A program made the position numbers and the translations under genes. This document shows positions 5,510-12,059 of a stretch of DNA of 12,059 nt, piece by piece. Each line of letters opens with the position of its first letter. Positions within the stretch are counted from its first letter, which is position 1. The stretch lies in assembly GCA_046727175.1 (NCBI GenBank), contig JBKPCD010000140.1, positions 1 to 12,059 of the forward strand, written 5' to 3'. This DNA comes from JBKPCD01 sp046727175 (GTDB lineage Bacteria; Acidobacteriota; Vicinamibacteria; Vicinamibacterales; 2-12-FULL-66-21). The notes beneath the pieces were generated by a model. It saw only the letters and a program-made list of their open reading frames with translations. It did not search any database and was not told the DNA's origin.

Positions 5510-8500
5510 TTATGAACTTGCCCGTGTTCGCCGGACAAAGGACCAGAGGCGGCGTCGGGCAACTGGAGTCTCATAGACGGCGGCACCCGGGATCGTGAGA
5601 GCCACTTCGGTGCCCATGCCAGCCTCGCTCCAGACCTCGAGATGGCCGCCGATCAGCTCCGCGCGCTCACGCATCCCCGGTAAGCCGAAGTGCCCGGCTT
5701 GATGGCTGTTCAGTATTGCGGCGCCGATACCCTGGCCGTTGTCACGGACACGCAGCTGAAACTGCCGGTCGTCGTAGCGGATCTCCAGTTCAATCCGATG
5801 AGCGTGTGCATGCCGGAACGCATTGCGCAACGCCTCGCCGGCAATCCGATAAATGTCGTCCCGGATGATCGGGCGAAGCGTTCTGGAGGTGCCGTGGACG
5901 GTGACATCAAGTCTTGCCGCGTGTGCGTGCGGGTCGTGGACCGGAGTGGCCGACAGCTGTTCGCCAAGCGTGCTGAGCGCGGCGACCAGGTCATTCGTGA
6001 TCGTCATGGACGCGCGCAGGCCCTGGACGGCGTCCCGTCCTTCCCTGATCGCGTGCGTACCATGTTTGAGTGCTGTGTCCAACCGTTGTTTGGCTTCCAA
6101 CGGCCGATCCGGCAGGACGTTTGCAACGGCCTGAAACCGGAACATCACGCCATGAAAGCTTTGCAGCAGCGTGTCGTGAAGCTCGCGCGCAATACGCGTG
6201 CGTTCACTCACCCGCTCCTGCAGACGCGCCTCGAACGTCGCGGCCATTCGACGGAGGCGGAGCTGATACGTCGCCCACAACAATATCAGCACCGTAACGA
6301 TGATCCCGGCGCGAAACCACGTGGTCTGGTAGTAAGCGGGCGCGATGAAGAAATCGAGTGAGGCGCCGGCCTCGTTCCAGACACCGTCGTTGTTGGATGC
6401 CGTCACGTGGAATGTGTACTGGCCAGGAGGCAAGTCGCTGTAGAAGATCTGGCGGCGAGTGCCCGCGTCCTGCCACTGCTGATCACGCCCGTCGAGTTTG
6501 TATCGGAACCGGACTTTCTGCGGGGTGGAAAAACTCAATGCGGTATAACTGATTTCGATGTCGCGACTACGCGAGGGGAGGCGAACGACTTTGCCAATGT
6601 CGTACTCCTTCCGGTCGGCACGCACGGCCTCGACGTAAACAGGTGGAGGGATAGGATTTCTTCGCAGCCCGCCAGGATCGATCATCTGCACCACTGTGCC
6701 ATTGACGAACCAGAGGCGCCCATCCGGAGACTTGGAGACGGCGGGTTGAAATCTGCGAGGTCCCGCTGGGAGCACTGCGCCATCGAGGACGTCGAGAACT
6801 CGGAGGTCAACGATTCGGTTCGGCTGCTGCCACCATTGTTCGAGTTCCGAATCCGCGATGGCAACGAACCCACATTTGGTGTAGAGCCACAGTGTCGCGT
6901 GATCGTCGCGAATCGCGCTGACGATCGCATCGCACGGCAGGCCGTTTTTCGACGTCAGGGTCTTCATCTCGTGATTCTTCCAACGGACCAGTCCGCTCCA
7001 CGTCGAGACCCAAGCCGATCCGTCAGCATCGATCGTCAACCCCAAATATCCAATCTCGGCATTGGTCGACGTCTTGCGCGAAACCGGAGCGACGGCTCCC
7101 GGCGTGGGCGCTCCTCTCGGTAAGGGAAAGATCTCCAGCTTTCCACTCTGGTAGTGACCAAGATTGCCGTCTTCGAATCCCAGCCAGATGCCACCGGTCG
7201 GGTCGGCCGCGATGCGCCTCACCAGAGGAATACGGTCCGGACCAAATTCCTCTTGAACGCGCAGGTCGCGGATTCGGAGCAGCTTGCGGTCGAAGGATCC
7301 GACATCGACGCTCACCCAGACGTTGTGCTCCCGATCTTCTGCCATCGCGGCGATCATTCCGAAGCGACTTCCATCAAGCCGATTGATGATGCGGAACCGG
7401 CCGACGTCGAAAACGCTCAGCGTGTCGCCGCTGCCGGCCCAGAGTCGTCCCGCATGATCCTGCAAGAGAGTGTTCGCCGAGCGACCGGGGACTCGAATCG
7501 AGGTCACGTTGTCCCCACGTATGGCGTCCAGACCTCTCGGGCCGCCAACCCAGACGGTGCCGTCGCCAGACGCGAGCACGGTTCCGACACCGGTCGCCGC
7601 GATTCCATAAGGGGTCGTCGAAAACGCTGCGATACGGCTGTCGCGGAAACAATCCAGACCTTCCGGCGTTGCCACCCACACATTCCCTTCGCGATCTTCG
7701 AAAAACCCGTTCACCACATTGCTCGACAGGCCGTCTGCGCTGCCGAAGTGATCCACTCGCTCGCCGTACACTTTGTACACGCCATTCTGGCGTGTTCCCA
7801 TCCAGAGCGACCGATCCCGATCGATGAACAGGGTTGTGACCGCTGTCATCTCGATTCCTCGAAATGACACGTTCTCAGGCAGACCGCGAAGGATTCTGAA
7901 CACACCTTGGTTTTCTATTGGAATGGCGGCCCACACCGACCCGTCCATCGCCGCGGTAATGCTGGACGTCGACACCAGACGGTGCCCTTCGAGCCGGTCT
8001 CTCAAGTACGTTTCGAACGAGCCGTCACGCCAGCGGACCAACTGATTCGGGGCTCCAACCCAGAGATTGCCCTCCGCGTCATTGGATAGCGCATCCGCGG
8101 AAAAAATCTGCAGGCGGTCATCACCCCCGATGCATCCGGGGTGGTCACCCACGACCTGACACAGTCCGCCGCTGAGCGCCGACGGGATGCCGAGATCGCG
8201 CGCGCGCATCATCCTGGACCGTGCCACCCAAATCCGTTGCTGGTGATCTTCCAGGATCGCACCGATCCGGCCGGAGACGTGCTGCTCGAGACGGTCGTTC
8301 TTCCAACTGAGAAGGCCGGTGTCCGTGCCGATCCAGAGGGTGCCGTCGGACGCACCCAGCAACGAGACGACCGCGCTGTTGAATGGGCCATTGTTCTGGC
8401 GTGGCATCCAGCGCTGAAAACGAACGCCGTCGAACCTCACCAATCCAGAATCGGTCCCAATCCAGATGTAGCCGTCCGCCGTTTGCGTGATCGCATTGGG

Positions 8501-8644
8501 CGAAGACTCGACTGCTCCCTCCTGCACACGCCAGGCGGAATGTCGATACTGCGTGATACGCCGTTTGGGATCCAGCGCGCTTGCAGGACGCGGCACGAGC
8601 AACACGATGATCGTCGCGGCAGTGATCCACGTCCTCGCGGTCAT
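5510..8644 (-). CDS. Reg_prop beta-propeller sensor histidine kinase (Y_Y_Y, HisKA_3)
   Basis: Inner-membrane sensor kinase of 1044 residues with a large periplasmic sensor. A signal peptide or signal anchor is at 1-23 (ends ASA). Repeated W(I/V/M)G-type blades (for example DGYIWIGTDSGLVRFDG at 57-73 and GTLWIGTDTGLLSW at 101-114) build a two-propeller Reg_prop region up to about 660. A Y_Y_Y domain follows (about 705-768), then one membrane span (about 779-796), HisKA_3 with phospho-acceptor His823 in RELHDTL, and HATPase_c with N-box Asn941, G1 DNGQGIG (968-974) and G2 GLPGM (987-991). There is no receiver or DNA-binding domain, unlike Bacteroides hybrid two-component systems. Two cysteines at 162 and 171 lie in a propeller insertion and could form a disulphide. 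The ATG is seven bases after the TonB-receptor stop with no strong ribosome-binding site, indicating co-transcription and probable translational coupling. It probably senses a carbohydrate or other ligand linked to the receptor and signals to the response regulator at 4594. Confidence 0.96.
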   Translation of the reverse strand: MTARTWITAATIIVLLVPRPASALDPKRRITQYRHSAWRVQEGAVESSPNAITQTADGYIWIGTDSGLVRFDGVRFQRWMPRQNNGPFNSAVVSLLGASDGTLWIGTDTGLLSWKNDRLEQHVSGRIGAILEDHQQRIWVARSRMMRARDLGIPSALSGGLCQVVGDHPGCIGGDDRLQIFSADALSNDAEGNLWVGAPNQLVRWRDGSFETYLRDRLEGHRLVSTSSITAAMDGSVWAAIPIENQGVFRILRGLPENVSFRGIEMTAVTTLFIDRDRSLWMGTRQNGVYKVYGERVDHFGSADGLSSNVVNGFFEDREGNVWVATPEGLDCFRDSRIAAFSTTPYGIAATGVGTVLASGDGTVWVGGPRGLDAIRGDNVTSIRVPGRSANTLLQDHAGRLWAGSGDTLSVFDVGRFRIINRLDGSRFGMIAAMAEDREHNVWVSVDVGSFDRKLLRIRDLRVQEEFGPDRIPLVRRIAADPTGGIWLGFEDGNLGHYQSGKLEIFPLPRGAPTPGAVAPVSRKTSTNAEIGYLGLTIDADGSAWVSTWSGLVRWKNHEMKTLTSKNGLPCDAIVSAIRDDHATLWLYTKCGFVAIADSELEQWWQQPNRIVDLRVLDVLDGAVLPAGPRRFQPAVSKSPDGRLWFVNGTVVQMIDPGGLRRNPIPPPVYVEAVRADRKEYDIGKVVRLPSRSRDIEISYTALSFSTPQKVRFRYKLDGRDQQWQDAGTRRQIFYSDLPPGQYTFHVTASNNDGVWNEAGASLDFFIAPAYYQTTWFRAGIIVTVLILLWATYQLRLRRMAATFEARLQERVSERTRIARELHDTLLQSFHGVMFRFQAVANVLPDRPLEAKQRLDTALKHGTHAIREGRDAVQGLRASMTITNDLVAALSTLGEQLSATPVHDPHAHAARLDVTVHGTSRTLRPIIRDDIYRIAGEALRNAFRHAHAHRIELEIRYDDRQFQLRVRDNGQGIGAAILNSHQAGHFGLPGMRERAELIGGHLEVWSEAGMGTEVALTIPGAAVYETPVARRRLWSFVRRTRASS

Positions 8645-8651
8645 GAGTCGT

Positions 8652-11600
8652 TCAGAAGTCGTACTGCACGGCGAATTTGATCAGTCGCCCATCCAGCGTA
8701 GAGGTTGGCGACAGCCAGTTCGCGCCGTAGGTGCTGTTGACCCAGAGGATAGCACTGCTGTTCAGAAGGTTGTAGATGTCGAAGTTGACCTGATACCTCC
8801 CGCGCGCCGCCCGCAGGATCTTGCTCAGACGCACGTCGACCTGGTTGATGCGGCCAAGAAACTGGGACAGCGGCGGCACGAGATTGACCGTGACCGCGCT
8901 GACGCCTCCGGACAGGTTGCGTCCAAGTCCCTGGATCTGCGCGTTGCCGAAGGTATAGTTCGCGTCGTAGTTCGGCCCCGGGAGATTCTGATAAACAGCG
9001 GCCGCCTGCAATCCATGCGGCAGCGCGACCGACCCGTTCATCCGGAATCGTTGCTGATAGGGATTCCCCGTTTCGCATCCGGTCAGCACCGTGCTGCCGG
9101 GCACCGTCGTGAACGTCAGATCCTGCGGCGAATTCACCGTGTAGCACGTCCTCGACTTCGACGTCGTCGCGCCCGGGAATGTCGTCAGCGTGCTGATCGC
9201 GTTCCCGATGTTCCAGCCAGCCGCGAGATTCATGCGTTGAGCGCGGACGATCACGTTGATGTCAGCGCCGTTGTAGTGCTCGCTGGGATGTCCGAAATTT
9301 TCTGCCAGGGTGACCAGGTTGTCGACAATGCCGAATTTTGCTGGAGTGATGTCGTAGAAGCCGCAGATTTGCTGTCCTCTCACATTCGCCGGGAGACGCG
9401 GGTCCGTTGGGGCGGTGATGCAATACGGATCGTAATCCGCGGCCGTCGTCGCCTGGTTTTTGGTGACAACCTGGTTGCCGTAAATGGTGCGGAAGAATCC
9501 GGCGCTCAGCGCCACGACGGGACTGAGCTGATGATCTATACTCAGCGATCCCGCCCAGCTGTAGCCGCGATTGCCCCATCCCGTAATCCAATCCGGATCC
9601 GGCGTGGTCACGAGGACGGACTGACCGAAGCTGCGGTTGGCCATCGCCTGACACTCTCCATTCGCATTGGGGTTTCGCAGATCGCAAATGGGAACAATGC
9701 CGGGAGACCAGGCCCTCGTTGTGCTCCACGCCCGAGTGGTGCTGGCGACAATCGCGTTCTGCGGCGCGAACGTCCGGCTCTGGACGAAGGACGCCAGCGC
9801 GACGTACCGGCCGATGCTCGCCTTCACGGCCGTTTTCCCGTCGCCGAAGAGGTCCCACGCCATGCCGATCCGGGGGTCGAGATCGTGCCAGCAGGGAATG
9901 CAATCGACCCGCGGCAGATCGTGCGCTTCGACGAGCGGTCCTGCAGGCGTCGTCAACGAGTCCGCATACACCCGGTGATACTCGTAGCGCAGCCCAAGGT
10001 TGATCGTGACACGACTGAGCCGCCATTGATCCTGGACGAAGATCCCGAGGTCGGGCCTGATCTTGACCTCACCGCTGATGACAGGCGACGCGTACTCGGT
10101 CAGCGAAATGGGCGCACCAGCCCTGAGCGTGTACGTGAACGGCGTCGGACCGCGCTCGCTCCAGACGAGGCGCGGCAGGCTCTCCTCAGCCGCCATACCG
10201 GCTTTGAGATGGTGCGAGCCGGCGAAGTACGACATCGAAAACCGCTGCTTGAAGGGACGGTGACCACGGTCTTCCTGCAGCGGCCCGTTGCCATTGAAAG
10301 GAAAGCTCAATGCCGTATCGCGATACAGCCGTCCGGTGGGAATGCCGGCGCAAGGGTTTTCGAAAGTGGTATACCCGGCGTTCAAGTACAGCACGCCGGC
10401 TTCGAACAGGAGCTTGCTGCTCATCGTATTGGACCACGTGGCCATGGCCAAATGATCCTTGTAGCAGTACGGGATACCCGATTCCATCGACGCGGTGCCG
10501 GCATTCAGGAACGAAAAATTGTTCTCAGCGTGGTTGCGCTGATACTCGTACATCACGTTGACCTTGTTCTTCGGGTTCAGCTGCCAGGTGACGCGGACAT
10601 TGTCGGACTCGAAGTCCTCCGCGGGCTCTCCCGGTTCAAACGGACGATCAGCCGTGCCGTCGGCCGGAGTGTAGCGCGGGTCGTTCAGCACCGTGTCGTG
10701 AAACAGGTTGGCTACGCGTTCCTTGCGTCCCCATAATCGATGGGCCGTCATGAACCATATTCGGTCACGCTTGATCGGCCCGGCGAGCACGCCGTTCAGG
10801 TCGTAGAGCGATCGCGTCCCGCTCGTCGTCTTCGTGCCGGCGGCCTGCAGCGCTGCGCTCAGGTTGTCAGACTGAAAGTGGTGAGTCGCTCCCGTTGCGA
10901 AGAGCGTCCCGCTCAACCGGTTAGCCCCGTCTCTCGGGATGACATTCACGATCACGCCGTTGCTCGAGTACTCAGCTGACGTGCTGCCTGAGGGCGCATC
11001 GACGACGACCTCCTGCGCGGTCAGCGCATTCACGTAGAAGGTCCTTTGACTGCCCTCGCCCTCGAATGCGTTGAACGACATGCCGTCGAGCATCATCTTG
11101 GTGTCGCCCTGTTTCGCTCCGTGAACGGACACGCGAGCGGTGGTCTCTCCTTTGCTGCCCCCCACATCCTGCGCGTTGGTTGGGGTCACGGCGGCGGGTG
11201 TCAACGAGTAGAAGCTGAGCAGGTTCTTGCCCGTCGGCAGTGTGTCGAGAATCGTTTTCGAGATGACCGTTTGCCGCGCGACGTTCCGTATGTCGACCAG
11301 CGGGCTCGCTCCCGAGACCGTGACGCTCTGTTCAACGGCGCCCACACGTAGTTCGGCGTTGACGGCAGCGTTGAAGTTCGACGTCAGCTCGATCCCCTCA
11401 CGGCGCAATGAGGGGAAACCCTGCCGCGCGAACGTCACGGCGTAGGTGCCTGGGCGCAGCTCCACGATGCGGTACTCGCCTCGCTCATTGGTCGTCGTCG
11501 TCCGAACCCTCTCGATCAGGGCAGGGCTGGAGGCTTCGACGGCGACGCCCGGCAGGACGCCGCCCGAGGCATCGCTGACGACACCGGAGATGCTCGCGGC

Positions 11601-11690
11601 GCTCGTGCCCTGGGCCGCTGCGGCGAGCGGGACCATCGTCGTCAGCGACGAGATCACGAGGACTCGGGTGACTAACGGCGTGTGGATCAT
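8652..11690 (-). CDS. TonB-dependent receptor with carboxypeptidase-regulatory-like domain (Oar-like)
   Basis: Outer-membrane transporter of 1012 residues powered by TonB-ExbBD. Signal peptide at about 1-27 (LAAAAQ), a carboxypeptidase regulatory-like beta-sandwich at about 33-116 (ISGVVSDASGGVLPGV, GEYRIVELRPGTYAVTF), a plug at about 120-258 ending in GVIVNVIPRDGANRLSG, then a barrel to the end. The last residues, KFAVQYDF, end in the aromatic residue expected for outer-membrane barrels. The start at 11690 is supported by GAGGTG four bases upstream (11695-11700). The gene is first in an operon with the propeller kinase. This family is highly expanded in Acidobacteriota and Bacteroidota; the substrate cannot be told from sequence, though the paired Reg_prop kinase suggests a glycan or other polymer breakdown product. 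The first part is duplicated in front of the MASE1 kinase. A hexapeptide, TTRAWS, is repeated in tandem at 651-662. Confidence 0.97.
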   Translation of the reverse strand: MIHTPLVTRVLVISSLTTMVPLAAAAQGTSAASISGVVSDASGGVLPGVAVEASSPALIERVRTTTTNERGEYRIVELRPGTYAVTFARQGFPSLRREGIELTSNFNAAVNAELRVGAVEQSVTVSGASPLVDIRNVARQTVISKTILDTLPTGKNLLSFYSLTPAAVTPTNAQDVGGSKGETTARVSVHGAKQGDTKMMLDGMSFNAFEGEGSQRTFYVNALTAQEVVVDAPSGSTSAEYSSNGVIVNVIPRDGANRLSGTLFATGATHHFQSDNLSAALQAAGTKTTSGTRSLYDLNGVLAGPIKRDRIWFMTAHRLWGRKERVANLFHDTVLNDPRYTPADGTADRPFEPGEPAEDFESDNVRVTWQLNPKNKVNVMYEYQRNHAENNFSFLNAGTASMESGIPYCYKDHLAMATWSNTMSSKLLFEAGVLYLNAGYTTFENPCAGIPTGRLYRDTALSFPFNGNGPLQEDRGHRPFKQRFSMSYFAGSHHLKAGMAAEESLPRLVWSERGPTPFTYTLRAGAPISLTEYASPVISGEVKIRPDLGIFVQDQWRLSRVTINLGLRYEYHRVYADSLTTPAGPLVEAHDLPRVDCIPCWHDLDPRIGMAWDLFGDGKTAVKASIGRYVALASFVQSRTFAPQNAIVASTTRAWSTTRAWSPGIVPICDLRNPNANGECQAMANRSFGQSVLVTTPDPDWITGWGNRGYSWAGSLSIDHQLSPVVALSAGFFRTIYGNQVVTKNQATTAADYDPYCITAPTDPRLPANVRGQQICGFYDITPAKFGIVDNLVTLAENFGHPSEHYNGADINVIVRAQRMNLAAGWNIGNAISTLTTFPGATTSKSRTCYTVNSPQDLTFTTVPGSTVLTGCETGNPYQQRFRMNGSVALPHGLQAAAVYQNLPGPNYDANYTFGNAQIQGLGRNLSGGVSAVTVNLVPPLSQFLGRINQVDVRLSKILRAARGRYQVNFDIYNLLNSSAILWVNSTYGANWLSPTSTLDGRLIKFAVQYDF
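9705..9740 (-). repeat. tandem hexapeptide TTRAWS in the receptor barrel
   Basis: Codons 651-656 and 657-662 of the TonB receptor encode the same six residues in tandem. Five of the six codons differ synonymously between the units; only the Trp codon is shared. The repeat is therefore not a fresh slippage product: it is either an old duplication kept at protein level or chance. It lies in a region that probably forms an extracellular loop. Confidence 0.75.
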
Positions 11691-11745
11691 CGCGCACCTC
11701 GCACCAACCGCGGATTGATGATCCCGAGTGGAGTCCCGTCAGATC
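11551..11745 (-). repeat. TonB-receptor leader block, copy B (intact parent context)
   Basis: This is the matching copy of 2148-2341 in its functional setting: about 55 bp upstream of the receptor ATG, the ribosome-binding site, the signal-peptide codons and the start of the regulatory-like domain. Here the frame is intact and continues into the full receptor, so this is the likely source or closest relative of copy A. Confidence 0.9.
11695..11700 (-). promoter_or_regulatory. ribosome-binding site of the TonB receptor
   Basis: GAGGTG on the minus strand is four bases before the ATG at 11690 and pairs with the anti-Shine-Dalgarno in good register. The same GAGGTG and spacing are preserved in the duplicated block at 2291-2296. 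Confidence 0.65.
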
Positions 11746-11908
11746 ATCTGATCGGCGGCACGCCACCCCCGAGCATACCGCCACCTTGCACGAAGCGTCC
11801 ATTGGACGTGCGTATCGGTTGGCGCCACCGAAGGCGTGCCGCCACGCGGTGGAAGAACCGAATCCAGCGAGAGTAGAAGGAAAAACAAATTCCACGGCGA
11901 ATGACCGT

Positions 11909-11937
11909 ATCATCGGACGCCGACACAGGCTTGTCGA
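11909..11937 (-). promoter_or_regulatory. sigma-70-like promoter candidate for the TonB receptor operon
   Basis: On the minus strand TCGACA (11932-11937, 5 of 6 to TTGACA) and GATGAT (11909-11914, 4 of 6 to TATAAT) are 17 bp apart. The palindrome at 11943-11962 begins five bases upstream of the -35, where activators usually bind. This is the best promoter match I saw upstream of the receptor, but it rests on consensus matching alone. Confidence 0.35.
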
Positions 11938-11942
11938 ATCGT

Positions 11943-11962
11943 TCGAACACTTGTGTGTTCGA
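11943..11962. promoter_or_regulatory. 20-bp palindrome, candidate operator
   Basis: Perfect 8-bp arms TCGAACAC and GTGTTCGA flank a 4-base centre (TTGT on the plus strand). A further TCGAA half-site lies next to it at 11934-11938, giving three TTCGA/TCGAA units within 30 bp. The geometry suits a dimeric DNA-binding protein. The binding factor is unknown; the LuxR-type regulator at 4594 is one candidate because its likely partner kinase is in the operon this site would control. Confidence 0.45.
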
Positions 11963-12059
11963 CCGACATTCCGAGCAGACCCCGGCGCGACTTACGAATT
12001 CGCGCGATACCGGATGGCCAATCCGACCGACTCGCCATGTCTGAAGATCAACCTTGGGC

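Larger units (their letters stand above)
11746..12059. other. upstream region of the TonB receptor operon without a recognised gene
   Basis: This 314-bp stretch to the window edge holds no convincing gene on either strand. It contains the promoter and palindrome candidates described separately, plus a short GATCA-GA-TGATC inverted repeat near 11743-11754 at the edge of the duplicated block. If the promoter candidate is right, the receptor mRNA has an untranslated leader of about 210 bases. Confidence 0.45.

Noticed and set aside
8487..10736. A 749-codon plus-strand open frame opposite the kinase and receptor
   Set aside because: It is antisense to two strongly supported genes, is Arg/Ala/Val-rich without a recognisable domain, and is the expected mirror frame in GC-rich DNA.
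2148..11745. The two leader copies as ends of a composite mobile element
   Set aside because: They are direct repeats containing gene leaders, with no transposase, terminal inverted repeats or visible target-site duplication in between.
11746..11900. Sigma-54 promoter upstream of the TonB receptor
   Set aside because: Several TGGCG stretches occur, but none has a GC at the required 10-bp distance; the nearest (GG-N9-GC) has the wrong spacing.
11744..11950. A 68-codon minus-strand open frame upstream of the receptor
   Set aside because: It begins in the palindrome, crosses the promoter candidate, lacks a ribosome-binding site and has no recognisable content.

Overview
The window is GC-rich (about 60% by eye) and holds five well-supported genes, four on the minus strand and one on the plus strand. 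All serve signalling or outer-membrane uptake. An Oar-like TonB-dependent receptor with an N-terminal carboxypeptidase-regulatory-like domain, next to a membrane histidine kinase with a periplasmic Reg_prop beta-propeller, suggests an Acidobacteriota genome, perhaps Vicinamibacteria. That is inferred from gene content only. I saw no rRNA, tRNA, CRISPR array, transposase or phage gene.

Right-hand part (5510-12059, minus strand): a possible promoter and a 20-bp palindrome lie about 220-270 bp upstream of a 1012-residue TonB-dependent receptor. Seven bases after its stop begins a 1044-residue sensor kinase (signal peptide, two-propeller region, Y_Y_Y domain, one membrane span, HisKA_3 and HATPase). 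The two form an operon. A NarL/FixJ-type response regulator with a LuxR helix-turn-helix (4594-5295, plus strand) converges on this operon. It is the only receiver protein in the window and so the most economical partner for the propeller kinase. The likely circuit is: a ligand taken up by the receptor or sensed in the periplasm, then propeller kinase, then response regulator, then target promoters.

Left-hand part (1-4192, minus strand): a GAF-AAA+-Fis sigma-54 activator with four clustered cysteines in its GAF domain is transcribed divergently from the response regulator across a 401-bp spacer. Downstream of it lies a MASE1-PAS-HisKA-HATPase kinase of the FixL/DctB type. A possible small ORF starts just after that kinase and leaves the window.

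The most unusual structure is a duplicated block of about 195 bp, roughly 91% identical. The 5' leader, ribosome-binding site and signal-peptide region of the TonB receptor (11551-11745) are repeated at 2148-2341, directly in front of the MASE1 kinase, with no receptor body behind them. A 1-bp deletion makes the copied leader a 53-codon ORF. Its TGA stop overlaps a TTG codon at the natural start of the kinase, which suggests translation coupled to a captured leader. The other reading frame fuses the end of the receptor signal peptide to the kinase.
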